Positions 36,455 through 45,103 of a stretch of 64,000 bases of DNA are shown here, one piece after another (position 1 is the first letter of the stretch; every line of letters starts with the position of its first letter). The translations under genes and the position numbers were made by a program. The notes under the pieces were generated by a model. That model made no database searches. It was given only the letters and a program-made list of their open reading frames with translations, and was not told the origin of the DNA. This stretch comes from Telluria mixta. Its GTDB lineage: Bacteria; Pseudomonadota; Gammaproteobacteria; Burkholderiales; Burkholderiaceae_D. The stretch covers positions 3,720,001 to 3,784,000 of the forward strand of contig NZ_CP119520.1 of assembly GCF_029223865.1 (NCBI RefSeq), written 5' to 3'.

Positions 36455-37486
36455 ATGGGCTTGTTCTCCCGTAAAAGCAAGCAGGACCGCCTCACCGAGG
36501 ACAGTGGCCGCTTCTACAGCAAGGACGACGACGCCGCGATTGGCGAACGCGCCCGCGCCAAACGCGCCAGCAATGCCGGCGGCGGCGCATCGCGCCGTCC
36601 CGGTGCCGATCCCATGCTTCCCGAAAAGAAGCGCGCCCGGCGCCGCCTCGTCGGCGCCATTGCGCTGGCGCTCGCGGCCGCCGTCGGCCTGCCGATGCTG
36701 CTCGATTCCGAGCCCAAGCCGCTCGCCGGCGACATCGCGATCCAGATTCCCGCCAAGGACAAGGCAGCACCGCTGCCCGTGCCCGCCGCCGATAAAGCCG
36801 TGTCCGCCGCGGACAGCGTCGACAAGGACGAGGAAGTGGTCGACGCACCGCCGCCCGCACCCGCCGCGAAGGCCCCGGCCGCGGTCGCCGCCGCGAAGCC
36901 CGAAAGCGTCGCGGTGCAACCACCTGCCGTGACGAAGCCCGAGCACAAGCCGGAATCCAGGCCCGAGCCCGCGAAACCGGAACACAAGGAAGCGCCGAAG
37001 GTCGAGCACAAGGACACCAAGGCCGAGGCGCGCCTCGCCGAGAAGGAAAGGGCGGAGCGCGAGAAGGTTGCACACGAGAAGGCGGAGCACGAGAAGGCTG
37101 AGCACGACAGGGCGGAGCGCCTCGCGCGCGAAGCCCGCGAAAAAGCCAAAGCCAAGGCCGAGGACAAGCCCGTGAAGCCGAAGGACGACGCGTCGCGCGC
37201 GATCGCCATCCTGGAAGGCAAGCCGGCCGAGAAAGACAAACCGGCGGAAGCGTCGTCGTCGCAGCGCTTCGTGCTGCAGGTGGCGGCGCTGTCGAGCCAG
37301 GAAAAGGCGGCGGAAGTGCAGGCGAAGCTGCGCGAGGCGGGCATCTCGTCGTACACGCAGAAGACGTCCACCCCGAACGGCGAACTGATCCGCGTACGTG
37401 TCGGCCCCCTGAACAAGGAAGATGCCGAGAAAGTACGCGCCAAGCTGGGCCGCCTGGGGATGTCCGGCGCCATGACCCCGGTCTGA
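36455..37486 (+). CDS. SPOR-domain inner-membrane protein (DedD-like)
   Basis: 343 residues. A basic cytoplasmic N-terminus (to about 66) leads to one membrane segment (LVGAIALALAAAVGLPMLL, about 66-85), then a long Ala/Pro/Lys/Glu-rich periplasmic linker with charged repeats (EKAEHEKAEHDRAERLAREA). The C-terminal SPOR domain (RFVLQVAALSSQEKAAEVQAKL to the end) binds denuded glycan at the division site. Genes at this position between folC and cvpA are DedD-like; the cell-division role is from the family. Confidence 0.88.
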   Translation: MGLFSRKSKQDRLTEDSGRFYSKDDDAAIGERARAKRASNAGGGASRRPGADPMLPEKKRARRRLVGAIALALAAAVGLPMLLDSEPKPLAGDIAIQIPAKDKAAPLPVPAADKAVSAADSVDKDEEVVDAPPPAPAAKAPAAVAAAKPESVAVQPPAVTKPEHKPESRPEPAKPEHKEAPKVEHKDTKAEARLAEKERAEREKVAHEKAEHEKAEHDRAERLAREAREKAKAKAEDKPVKPKDDASRAIAILEGKPAEKDKPAEASSSQRFVLQVAALSSQEKAAEVQAKLREAGISSYTQKTSTPNGELIRVRVGPLNKEDAEKVRAKLGRLGMSGAMTPV

Positions 37487-37499
37487 TCCTGTAAAAGCC

Positions 37500-37988
37500 G
37501 TGACGATTTTCGACTACGTGGTGCTGTTCATCCTGATCTCGTCGGTCGTCATCAGCACCATGCGCGGCCTGGTCAAGGAAATCCTGTCGCTGGTCGGCTG
37601 GGTGGCGGCCTTCATGGTGGCCAACGCCTTCGGCGCGAAACTGGCGCCCATGCTACCATCCGTGATTCCGGGCGAAGCCTTGCGGCTGATCGTTGCCTTC
37701 ATTGCACTGTTCCTCGGCGTGCGCGTGCTGATGGGTCTGCTGGCCCTCGCGATAAGCGCCTTGATCGAGGCCTCCGGCATGACCCTGGCCGACCGCGGCC
37801 TCGGCGGCCTGTTCGGATTGGGCCGGGGCATTGTGATCGTGCTGGCCGGCGTCATATTGTGCGGGATGACTTCCATCCCCCAACAGGCTTTCTGGAAGGA
37901 CGCGCTGCTCTCGCCCATGGCGGAAACCGGAGCGCGCACAGTCAAACCTTTCTTGCCCGCTGCCTTCGCGCAGCACGTGCAGTTTTGA
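37500..37988 (+). CDS. cvpA: CvpA-family membrane protein
   Basis: 162 residues starting with GTG at 37500. Four predicted membrane helices, and the family start TIFDYVVLFILISS with RGLVKEILSLVGWV. CvpA is needed for colicin V export and envelope homeostasis in E. coli. It is followed 40 bases later by purF, as in E. coli and many others. Confidence 0.93.
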   Translation: MTIFDYVVLFILISSVVISTMRGLVKEILSLVGWVAAFMVANAFGAKLAPMLPSVIPGEALRLIVAFIALFLGVRVLMGLLALAISALIEASGMTLADRGLGGLFGLGRGIVIVLAGVILCGMTSIPQQAFWKDALLSPMAETGARTVKPFLPAAFAQHVQF

Positions 37989-38028
37989 AACACCCTTTTG
38001 TTTAGCTGTCCAAGTTTAGGAGCACACC

Positions 38029-39552
38029 ATGTGTGGCATCGTCGGCGTCGTTTCGCAAGCCCCCGTCAACCAGCTGTTGTATGACGCATTGCTGCTGTTG
38101 CAGCATCGCGGCCAGGATGCGGCGGGGATTGCAACCAATCACAGCAGCATGTTCTCGATGTACAAGGCCAACGGTCTCGTGCGTGACGTCTTCCGCACGC
38201 GTAACATGCGTTCGCTGCAAGGCAATTCCGGCATCGGCCACTGCCGCTATCCGACCGCCGGCTCGTCCAGCGAAGAGGAAGCGCAGCCGTTCTACGTGAA
38301 TGCCCCGTTCGGCATCACGCTGGCGCACAACGGTAACCTGACGAACCAGGAACAGCTGAAGGAAGAACTGTTCCGCAACGACCGCCGCCACGTCAACACG
38401 AACTCCGACTCGGAAGTCCTGCTGAACGTGCTGGCCCACGAGATCGCCACGGCGGCCGACGGCTATTCGCTGACCCCGGACGCCGTGTTCAAGGCCGTCG
38501 CGCAGGTGCACCGCCGCGTGCGCGGCGCGTACGCCGTCATCGCCCAGATCGCCGGCCACGGCCTGCTCGCGTTCCGCGACCCGTTCGGCATCCGCCCGCT
38601 GTGCCTCGGCATCAACGAGACCGAGAACGGCCCCGAATACCTGCTCGCCAGCGAGTCCGTCGCGCTGGAAGGCCTGGGCTTCCGCTTCGTGCGCGACATC
38701 GCGCCGGGCGAAGCGGTCTGGGTCGATGGCGACAGCCAATTGCACACGCGCCAGTGCGCCGAGAACCCGTCGCTGAATCCGTGCGCGTTCGAATACGTGT
38801 ACCTGGCCCGCCCGGATTCCGTGATCGACGGCGCCTCCGTGTACGCCACCCGCCTGCGCATGGGCGAATACCTGGCCGAGAAGATCCGCAAGGAGATTCC
38901 GGTCGAAGAGATCGACGTCGTGATGCCGATCCCGGATTCGTCCCGTCCGGCCGCCATCCAGCTCGCGCTGAAGCTGGGCGTGGAGTACCGCGAAGGCTTC
39001 ATCAAGAACCGCTACATCGGCCGCACCTTCATCATGCCGGGCCAGACGATGCGCCGGAAGTCGGTGCGCCAGAAGCTGAACGCGATCGCGTCCGAATTCA
39101 AGGACAAGAACGTGCTGCTCGTCGACGACTCCATCGTGCGCGGCACGACGAGCCGCGAGATCGTGCAGATGGCACGCGAATCGGGCGCCCGCAAGGTGTT
39201 CTTCGCCTCCGCCGCGCCGCCGGTCCTGTACCCGAACGTGTACGGCATCGACATGCCGACGCGCGACGAGCTGATCGCCCACGGCCGCACCGTCGAGGAA
39301 GTGTGCCGCGAGATCACGGCCGACCGCCTCGTCTACCAGGACCTGGACGCGCTGAAGAAGTCGATCTCCGACGTCAACCCGGCCCTGACGAACGTGGAAG
39401 CGTCGTGCTTCGACGGCGTCTACGTGACGGGCGACGTCACGCCGGCCTACCTCGACCAGCTGGAGAACGTGCGCCACAAGTCGTCGGGCAAGTCGTCGGA
39501 AGACATCGTGCGTACACAACTGAACCTGAACCCGCCCGTCGCGGCGGAATGA
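38029..39552 (+). CDS. purF: Amidophosphoribosyltransferase
   Basis: 507 residues. First committed step of purine synthesis: PRPP plus glutamine to phosphoribosylamine. The N-terminal nucleophile is Cys2 (MCGIVGVVS); the glutaminase domain has SNTDSEVLL-like [11 protein letters not shown], and the PRPP-binding motif is [32 protein letters not shown] precedes the ATG. cvpA is upstream and metZ downstream. Confidence 0.96.
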   Translation: MCGIVGVVSQAPVNQLLYDALLLLQHRGQDAAGIATNHSSMFSMYKANGLVRDVFRTRNMRSLQGNSGIGHCRYPTAGSSSEEEAQPFYVNAPFGITLAHNGNLTNQEQLKEELFRNDRRHVNTNSDSEVLLNVLAHEIATAADGYSLTPDAVFKAVAQVHRRVRGAYAVIAQIAGHGLLAFRDPFGIRPLCLGINETENGPEYLLASESVALEGLGFRFVRDIAPGEAVWVDGDSQLHTRQCAENPSLNPCAFEYVYLARPDSVIDGASVYATRLRMGEYLAEKIRKEIPVEEIDVVMPIPDSSRPAAIQLALKLGVEYREGFIKNRYIGRTFIMPGQTMRRKSVRQKLNAIASEFKDKNVLLVDDSIVRGTTSREIVQMARESGARKVFFASAAPPVLYPNVYGIDMPTRDELIAHGRTVEEVCREITADRLVYQDLDALKKSISDVNPALTNVEASCFDGVYVTGDVTPAYLDQLENVRHKSSGKSSEDIVRTQLNLNPPVAAE

Positions 39553-39601
39553 GCCCGGACGCCGGCGTAGTGCTGTTCGCGCCGGCGCTGTATTGCATTA
39601 T

Positions 39602-39624
39602 CGGGCGCCCAAGGCGCCCGTTTT
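39602..39624 (+). terminator. Terminator of purF
   Basis: CGGGCGCC, CAA loop, GGCGCCCG and TTTT, located 50 bases after the purF stop and only 13 bases before metZ, whose promoter must therefore overlap or metZ is reached by read-through. Confidence 0.75.
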
Positions 39625-39636
39625 CATTTCGACACC

Positions 39637-40878
39637 ATGAGCGACAAACCCAACTACGGCTTCACCACCACCATCCTGCACAACGATCGCAAGAAGTCGA
39701 TCGAGCACAACTCGCTGCATAAGCCGATCCACACGTCGGTCGCCTTCGGCTACACGGACGCGCGCCAGCTCGCGTCCGTCTTCCAGGGCAAGGAACCGGG
39801 CTTCCGCTACGGCCGTCAGGGCAACCCCACCGTCAGCGCGCTGGAAGACAAGATCAGCAAGATGGAAGACGGCGTCGCCTCGCTGTGCTTCGGCACCGGC
39901 ATGGCCGCCATCGGCGCGCTCGCGCAGGCGCTGCTGCGCGCGGGCGACCACGTCGTGTCGTCGTCGTTCCTGTTCGGGAATACCAACAGCCTGTGGAACA
40001 CGGTGGCCGCGCAGGGCACCGAGGTGTCGTTCGTGGATGCGACCGATGTCGCCAATGTCGAAGCGGCACTGAAGCCGAACACGCGCCTCGTGTTCGTCGA
40101 GACGATCGCCAACCCGCGTACGCAGATCGCGGACCTGGCTCGCATCGGCGAGCTGTGCCGTGCGCGCGGCATCCTGTACGTCGTCGACAACACGATGACG
40201 ACGCCTTACCTGTTCCGTCCGAAGGCGGTCGGCGCGGGCCTCGTCGTGAACTCGCTGACGAAGTCGATCGGCGGCCACGGCATGGCACTGGGCGGCGCGC
40301 TGACGGACACGGGCCTGTTCGACTGGTCCGCGTTCCCGAACATCGCCGACAACTTCCGCAAACAGCCGCCGGCCGCGCAAGGCATGGCGCAACTGCGCGC
40401 CAAATCGCTGCGTGACTTCGGCGCGTCGCTGGCACCGGAAGCGGCGCACCACATCGCGGTCGGGGCCGAGACGCTCGCGCTGCGCATGGAGCGCACCAGC
40501 GCGAACGCGCTGGCGCTGGCGCGCATGCTGGAGGCGGATGAGCGCGTGGCCGCCGTCTACTACCCGGGCCTCGAATCGCATCCGCAGCACAAGCTGGCAA
40601 GCGAACAGTTCCGCGCCTACGGTTCGCTGTTCAGCTTCGAGCTGAAAGAGGGGATCGACTGCTTCGACTACCTGAACCGCCTGAAGGTCGCGATTCCGGC
40701 GTCGAACCTGGGCGACACGCGCACGCTCGTCATCCCGGTCGCGCACACGATCTTCTTCGAGATGGGCGCGGAGCGCCGCGCCAGCATGGGCATCGCGGAA
40801 TCGCTGATCCGCGTGTCGGTGGGGATCGAGGATACGGCCGACCTGCTCGCCGATTTTGGCGACGCACTGAACGGTTGA
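39637..40878 (+). CDS. metZ: O-succinylhomoserine sulfhydrylase / cystathionine gamma-synthase family
   Basis: 413 residues, fold-type I PLP enzyme. The Schiff-base Lys is in VNSLTKSIGGHG. Other motifs are RYGRQGNPTVSALE, FGTGMAAIGA and VDNTMTTPYLF. The position after purF and the overall sequence fit MetZ, which makes homocysteine from O-succinylhomoserine and sulphide. Cystathionine gamma-synthase activity cannot be excluded from sequence alone. The start has only a weak ribosome site. Confidence 0.85.
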   Translation: MSDKPNYGFTTTILHNDRKKSIEHNSLHKPIHTSVAFGYTDARQLASVFQGKEPGFRYGRQGNPTVSALEDKISKMEDGVASLCFGTGMAAIGALAQALLRAGDHVVSSSFLFGNTNSLWNTVAAQGTEVSFVDATDVANVEAALKPNTRLVFVETIANPRTQIADLARIGELCRARGILYVVDNTMTTPYLFRPKAVGAGLVVNSLTKSIGGHGMALGGALTDTGLFDWSAFPNIADNFRKQPPAAQGMAQLRAKSLRDFGASLAPEAAHHIAVGAETLALRMERTSANALALARMLEADERVAAVYYPGLESHPQHKLASEQFRAYGSLFSFELKEGIDCFDYLNRLKVAIPASNLGDTRTLVIPVAHTIFFEMGAERRASMGIAESLIRVSVGIEDTADLLADFGDALNG

Positions 40879-40943
40879 GCGGGCGGGGCGCTGCGGTTAT
40901 GATCGTCCTGTTCCCAATCACCGATCCGTAGATTGCACGCCCC

Positions 40944-41744
40944 ATGAAGACTGCCCTGTTTTGCGCCGCACTGCTGTGCGGCGGTGTCGCATTCGCCGCC
41001 GAGCCCGGCGCCAAATCCCCTGCGAAAGGCGCCGCCGCGAAGCCGGCCGCCGCCGCCCCGTCGTCCGCCAACGCGGCCGCCGAGCAGGCGGAAGCGGACG
41101 CATTGTTCGCGAAGAAATCGTATCCGGAAGCGCTGGCGAAATACACGAAGCTGGCGAACGCCGGCAACGTGATGGCCCAGCAGCACCTGGGCGAAATGTA
41201 TTTCTACGGCGAGGCGGGCAGCGTCGACATGGACAAGGCCGCGCAGTGGTTCCAGAAGGCGGCCGCGAAGGGCAATGCCGTCGCCATCGCGTCGCTCGAG
41301 CTGATGAAGCAGCGCGAGGCGCGGCGCGCCGACCTCGACTACTGGATCGCGAAATACGACGGCTCGGACCTGCGCACCAACGACTACCGTTGCCCGGCGC
41401 CGCGCTTCCCGGCCATGTCCAAGGTCAACGAGGAAATCGACTATTACAGCGGCAAGATGAAGGACTGGGAAGCCTGCCATAACCGCTGGGTGAAACAGCT
41501 GAATGCGTCGCTGCCGCTCACGAAACGGATCCCGGAAGACATCACGAAGCTGATGACGAAGGACGAGACGGAGAAGGCGAACGCGCACCTGAAGGAGGTC
41601 GGCGACCGCCTGGCGGAAGACACGAAGGTGGCCGGCCGGCTGGTCATCGCCGACTTCGACGCATGGCGCGCGGGTACCGAGGCCTACGTCAAGGAACACA
41701 ACGAGATGGTCAAGAACGCACCGCCGCGCGACGACGGCAAGTGA
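40944..41744 (+). CDS. Exported Sel1-repeat-like protein
   Basis: 266 residues. A signal peptide ends in GGVAFAA (residue 19), then an Ala/Pro/Lys-rich linker. One or two Sel1/TPR-like helical pairs follow (AQQHLGEMYFYGEAGSVDMD and AAQWFQKAAAKGNAVAI, about 75-120). The long charged helical C-terminal half has no family I recognise. Probably periplasmic; function unknown. It is alone between metZ and the RlmI-like gene. Confidence 0.75.
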   Translation: MKTALFCAALLCGGVAFAAEPGAKSPAKGAAAKPAAAAPSSANAAAEQAEADALFAKKSYPEALAKYTKLANAGNVMAQQHLGEMYFYGEAGSVDMDKAAQWFQKAAAKGNAVAIASLELMKQREARRADLDYWIAKYDGSDLRTNDYRCPAPRFPAMSKVNEEIDYYSGKMKDWEACHNRWVKQLNASLPLTKRIPEDITKLMTKDETEKANAHLKEVGDRLAEDTKVAGRLVIADFDAWRAGTEAYVKEHNEMVKNAPPRDDGK

Positions 41745-41818
41745 TGGCGATGGCAGGAAGACGCCGGAGGCGATAACGCCTTGCTGTATCATTCGGCTCC
41801 TGAAAACGAAGTCTGCAT

Positions 41819-42454
41819 ATGCTCATCATCACCATCAAACAGGGCAAGGAAAAAAGCCTGCTGTCCGGCGACCCCTGGATTTATCTGTCCGCCATCGAGA
41901 AGGTCGAGGGGCGGCCCCAGGAGCGCGGCAAGCCCGGTGTCACGGCGATCGTGCAGTCGTCGGCACGCCAGTTTCTGGCGCGCGCGGCCTACAACGCGAA
42001 GTCGCAGATCGCGGCCCGCGTCTGGACCCTGCGCGAGGACGAACCGGTCGATCACGCCATGATGAAGCGTCGCGTGCAGGCTGCGGTCGCGCGGCGCGCC
42101 GTTGCCGTGCGTGGCGCCGATCCGCAAGCCCTGGTGCTGGTGATCGACGGCGAAAAAGACGGTCTGCCCGGGCTCATGGTGCACAGCTATGGCGGGACCG
42201 CCGGTTACCTGGTGTGCCAGTTCAATGCTGCCGGTGTCGACGCGTGGAAGGTGACCATCGTGCAGGCGCTGCTCGCGGCCACAGGTTGCCCCAACGTATT
42301 CGAACGTAGCGACGAGCTGTTGCGCAAAGGGGAGGGGCTACCTGTCATCTGGCGTGCCCTGGCCGGCGACGAGCCGCCGCAGCGCCTGATGGTACGTGAC
42401 GGCAGCCGGCTGCTGCCGACCGATATCCGTACCGGTTTCGTCTATCCGCGCTGA
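41819..42454 (+). CDS. Truncated RlmI-like protein (PUA and N-terminal domains only)
   Basis: 211 residues. The start LIITIKQGKEKSLLSGDPWIYLSAIEKVEG and the PUA core, then PGLMVHSYG and FERSDELLRKGEGLP, match the N-terminal half of class I 23S rRNA m5C methyltransferases of the RlmI family (about 390-400 residues). The frame ends at RTGFVYPR, about where RlmI reads GFYLDQR and the methyltransferase domain should begin. Nothing of that domain follows; a terminator and lexA come next. It is either a catalytically dead remnant or a stand-alone RNA-binding form. Codon use looks normal. Confidence 0.75.
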   Translation: MLIITIKQGKEKSLLSGDPWIYLSAIEKVEGRPQERGKPGVTAIVQSSARQFLARAAYNAKSQIAARVWTLREDEPVDHAMMKRRVQAAVARRAVAVRGADPQALVLVIDGEKDGLPGLMVHSYGGTAGYLVCQFNAAGVDAWKVTIVQALLAATGCPNVFERSDELLRKGEGLPVIWRALAGDEPPQRLMVRDGSRLLPTDIRTGFVYPR

Positions 42455-42473
42455 GCGAAGGATAAAACGACAA

Positions 42474-42492
42474 GGCCCGCATGACGCGGGCC
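42474..42492. terminator. Bidirectional terminator between the RlmI-like gene and lexA
   Basis: GGCCCGC, loop ATGAC, GCGGGCC. On the - strand it is followed by TTGTCGTTTT, on the + strand by TGTGTG, so it better serves lexA. Confidence 0.7.
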
Positions 42493-42509
42493 TGTGTGCA
42501 GGTGGAAGC

Positions 42510-43175
42510 TTAGTGCCAGGACCGCAGCAGTCCGACCGCCAGGCCTTCCAGTGCGAACTCGTCGGCCTGCGGATCGACGGTGATCACGGAAAAGTCCGGG
42601 TTTTCCGGCAGCAGTTCGATCGTGGTACCGGTCTTGCGGTAGCGCTTGACCGTCACTTCGTCGCCGATGCGGGCCACGACGATCTGGCCGTTCTTCGCGC
42701 TGTCGACCTTCTTGACGGCGAGGAAGTCGCCATCGCAGATGCCGGCGTCGCGCATCGACCAGCCCCTGACCTTCAGCAGGAAGTCGGGCTTGCTCGAGAA
42801 CATGGCCGGGTCGACGGAATAGGTCGCTTCGACGTGTTCCTGGGCGAGGATGGGCGAGCCCGCGGCGACGCGGCCGACGAGCGGCAGCGACATCAGGTTC
42901 GGCGGAATCGGCGGTACGAAGGCAGGCACCGCGGCAGCAGCGGCAGCCTTGGATTCGACGGACTGGCCGACGAGGCGGATACCGCGCGAGGTACCCGGGG
43001 AAATTTCGATCGCGCCTTTACGCGCAAGGGCCTGCAGGTGTTCCTCGGCGGCGTTGGCCGAGCGGAAGCCAAGCTCCTGGGCGATTTCGGCGCGGGTCGG
43101 CGGGAAGCCCGTGTTGTCGATGGCTTCCTTGATCAGGTTGAGGATCTGTTCTTGCCGTGCGGTGAGCTTAAGCAT
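42510..43175 (-). CDS. lexA: SOS repressor LexA
   Basis: 221 residues from the ATG at 43175 ([16 protein letters not shown]); the frame is open further upstream without family similarity. An N-terminal winged HTH ([23 protein letters not shown]) and an Ala-rich hinge lead to the self-cleavage site Ala-Gly in VGRVAAGSP. The catalytic Ser is in [10 protein letters not shown] and Lys in DEVTVKRY. A perfect SOS box lies 28 bases upstream, so it is autoregulated. Confidence 0.96.
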   Translation of the reverse strand: MLKLTARQEQILNLIKEAIDNTGFPPTRAEIAQELGFRSANAAEEHLQALARKGAIEISPGTSRGIRLVGQSVESKAAAAAAVPAFVPPIPPNLMSLPLVGRVAAGSPILAQEHVEATYSVDPAMFSSKPDFLLKVRGWSMRDAGICDGDFLAVKKVDSAKNGQIVVARIGDEVTVKRYRKTGTTIELLPENPDFSVITVDPQADEFALEGLAVGLLRSWH

Positions 43176-43202
43176 GTTTGTCTTCGTTGGTACGGGGTCA
43201 GA

Positions 43203-43218
43203 CTGTATTTTTGTACAG
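43203..43218. promoter_or_regulatory. LexA (SOS) box upstream of lexA
   Basis: CTGTATTTTTGTACAG matches the consensus CTGT-N8-ACAG exactly and lies 28 bases upstream of the lexA ATG. Confidence 0.9.
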
Positions 43219-43251
43219 TATTGCGCCGCGCGCAAGGGGATTTCAAAGTTT

Positions 43252-43320
43252 TTTTGCGGTGCGGTACGCAGTGCACGTCTACAACCTTTTGCGGTGCGGT
43301 ACGCAGCGCACGTCCAACGT
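43252..43320 (+). repeat. 35-bp tandem repeat between lexA and rpsF
   Basis: Two units, 43252-43286 and 43287-43320, share TTTTGCGGTGCGGTACGCAG, then GCACGTC with small differences. A third degenerate piece (TTTTTCGCAGCGCCACGCAC) follows. It lies between the lexA box and the rpsF promoter. Confidence 0.75.
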
Positions 43321-43356
43321 TTTTCGCAGCGCCACGCACTGCGTGCCGCTGCCCCA

Positions 43357-43386
43357 TTGAGCACTTGACGGTTTTGCTGTTATAAT
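43357..43386 (+). promoter_or_regulatory. Promoter of the rpsF operon
   Basis: TATAAT at 43381-43386 is a perfect -10. TTGAGC at 43357-43362 with an 18-base spacer is the best -35. A closer TTGACG at 43365 is only ten bases away and cannot serve. Confidence 0.6.
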
Positions 43387-43401
43387 GTTGGGCTTTCCCT
43401 T

Positions 43402-43429
43402 CCCACACTCGTCTTGACGCCGAGGTGGG
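43402..43429 (+). promoter_or_regulatory. rpsF leader hairpin, possible bS6:bS18 control element
   Basis: CCCAC (43402-43406) pairs with GTGGG (43425-43429) and CTCG with CGAG, with one bulged A and a nine-base loop ending CGC. Many bacteria carry an RNA structure in the rpsF leader that binds the bS6:bS18 complex for autoregulation. The position fits, but the match to that motif is my inference. Confidence 0.45.
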
Positions 43430-43460
43430 CATTTGTTTAAACGTCCTTAAGGAGTGTTTC

Positions 43461-43844
43461 ATGCGTCATTATGAAATCGTGTTTATCGTCCACCCGGACC
43501 AGAGCGAGCAGGTCCCGGCGATGATCGAACGCTACAAGACCACGGTCACCTCGCGCGGCGGCAACATCCACCGCGTCGAAGATTGGGGCCGTCGTCAAAT
43601 GGCTTACCAGATCCAGAAGCTGCCGAAGGCACACTACATCTGCCTGAACATCGAGTGCGACAACGAGACCCTGGTCGAGCTGGAAACCGCATTCAAATTC
43701 AATGATGCCGTGCTGCGTCACCTGACCGTGAAGATGAAGAAAGCTGAAACCGCACCGTCGCCGATGATGAAGTCGGTCCAGCGCGAAGACGCAGCCAAGA
43801 GCCACCGCGCCGAGCAGGCCGCCGCTCCGGCCGCAGCAGCCTAA
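43461..43844 (+). CDS. rpsF: 30S ribosomal protein bS6
   Basis: 127 residues from the ATG at 43461 ([18 protein letters not shown]), with AAGGAGTG upstream. The family core includes [22 protein letters not shown] and an Ala-rich C-terminal tail. First gene of rpsF-priB-rpsR-rplI. Confidence 0.97.
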   Translation: MRHYEIVFIVHPDQSEQVPAMIERYKTTVTSRGGNIHRVEDWGRRQMAYQIQKLPKAHYICLNIECDNETLVELETAFKFNDAVLRHLTVKMKKAETAPSPMMKSVQREDAAKSHRAEQAAAPAAAA

Positions 43845-43871
43845 ATCTCTCGCGGGAGCATCAGGCTGTAA

Positions 43872-44162
43872 GTGAACAAGCTGTCCCTGGTCGCAAGCAT
43901 TCTGGAACGCGACGTCCTGCGCTACACCCCGGCCGGCATCCCCATCGTGGGCGGCATCCTGCAACACGGATCGACGCAGACGGAAGCGAGGCTGGACAGG
44001 CAGGTCGAATTCGAGATTCCCGCGGTTGCCGCGGGCGAGATTTCGGGACGATTTGCCAATGCCGAGTTGGGCGCGATGTACCGCTTCACCGGATTCTTGG
44101 CCAGGAAAAGCCGTCACAGCAAAAGCCTGGTGTTTCACATCATTGATTTCAGTGCCGCATAA
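43872..44162 (+). CDS. priB: Primosomal replication protein N (PriB)
   Basis: 96 residues starting with GTG at 43872. OB-fold single-stranded-DNA-binding protein used in restarting stalled replication with PriA and DnaT. Recognisable parts are YTPAGIPIVGGILQHGSTQTEA and FLARKSRHSKSLVFHI. The location between rpsF and rpsR is the classic one. Confidence 0.93.
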   Translation: MNKLSLVASILERDVLRYTPAGIPIVGGILQHGSTQTEARLDRQVEFEIPAVAAGEISGRFANAELGAMYRFTGFLARKSRHSKSLVFHIIDFSAA

Positions 44163-44204
44163 AAGTTTGCGGGCACGTTTATAGATAGATACAGGAGCCT
44201 CAAA

Positions 44205-44495
44205 ATGGCATTCGGTAAAAAGTTCGACAAAAACAAAGCTAAGCTCAAAGAGAAGCGTAAACAGCAGAACCCGCTGTTCAAGCGCAAGAAATTCTGCCGC
44301 TTCACCGCTGCAGGCGTGGAACAGGTTGACTACAAAGACGTCGACACCCTGAAGGATTTCGTCCAGGAAAACGGCAAGATCATGCCGGCACGCCTGACCG
44401 GCACCAAGGCTCACTACCAGCGTCAAGTGGACACCGCCATCAAGCGCGCCCGTTACCTGGCTCTGCTGCCGTACACCGACCTGCACAACGCTTAA
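44205..44495 (+). CDS. rpsR: 30S ribosomal protein bS18
   Basis: 96 residues. The core [21 protein letters not shown] and [21 protein letters not shown] are diagnostic. It has a longer basic N-terminus ([19 protein letters not shown]) than E. coli bS18, as usual in Burkholderiales. ACAGGAGCCTCAAA precedes the ATG. Confidence 0.97.
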   Translation: MAFGKKFDKNKAKLKEKRKQQNPLFKRKKFCRFTAAGVEQVDYKDVDTLKDFVQENGKIMPARLTGTKAHYQRQVDTAIKRARYLALLPYTDLHNA

Positions 44496-44540
44496 TCGTC
44501 GGTCGCGACCGCAAGCATAGTCAGATTACTGGAGAATAAA

Positions 44541-44993
44541 ATGCAAGTTATCCTGCTGGAAAAAGTCGTCAACGTCGGCAACCTGGGCGACGTCGTCAAG
44601 GTCAAAGATGGTTACGCTCGTAACTTCCTGATCCCGCAAAAAATGGCCCGCCGCGCAACGCAGGCTGCCGTGGCCGAGTTCGAAGTCAAGCGCGCCGAAC
44701 TGGAAAAAGCAGCTGCCGAGAAACTGGCTGCCGCTCAAGGCCAGGGCGACAAGCTGAACGGCATGACCGTCACCATCGCCCAGAAAGCCGGCGTCGACGG
44801 CCGTCTGTTCGGTTCCGTGACCAACTTCGACATCGCCGAAGCCCTGACCAAGCAAGGTTTCGCCGTCGAAAAGGCACAAGTGCGCATGCCGACCGGTCCG
44901 CTGAAGACCACCGGCGAGCACCCGGTGTCGGTCGCTCTGCACACCGACGTCGTGGTGGAAATCACCATCGCTGTCGTGGGCGAAGCCGCCTAA
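44541..44993 (+). CDS. rplI: 50S ribosomal protein bL9
   Basis: 150 residues. The N-terminal domain [32 protein letters not shown] is followed by the long connecting helix and a C-terminal domain. ACTGGAGAATAAA precedes the ATG. Last gene of the ribosomal operon; a strong terminator follows. Confidence 0.97.
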   Translation: MQVILLEKVVNVGNLGDVVKVKDGYARNFLIPQKMARRATQAAVAEFEVKRAELEKAAAEKLAAAQGQGDKLNGMTVTIAQKAGVDGRLFGSVTNFDIAEALTKQGFAVEKAQVRMPTGPLKTTGEHPVSVALHTDVVVEITIAVVGEAA

Positions 44994-45017
44994 GATACAT
45001 TCTGTTGTCAGAATGAG

Positions 45018-45044
45018 AAAAGCCGGGGTTGCCCCGGCTTTTTT
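45018..45044 (+). terminator. Terminator of the rpsF-rplI operon
   Basis: AAAAGCCGGGG, loop TTG, CCCCGGCTTTT plus a T run, 24 bases after the rplI stop. Confidence 0.92.
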
Positions 45045-45090
45045 GTTTTTGGAAACTCACCAATGATTTCAGCGCCTGATCGGGAACGGG

Positions 45091-45096
45091 TATAAT
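45091..45096 (+). promoter_or_regulatory. Possible -10 element immediately upstream of dnaB
   Basis: A perfect TATAAT ends eight bases before the ATG at 45104 and overlaps the alternative ATG at 45095. If used, transcription would begin at about the start codon. A -35 match 17 bases upstream (TTCAGC) is poor. Confidence 0.3.
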
Positions 45097-45103
45097 GCCG
45101 GCC

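Noticed and set aside
43365-43386. TTGACG with TATAAT as rpsF promoter
   Set aside because: The spacer is only ten bases; TTGAGC at 43357 with 18 bases fits better.
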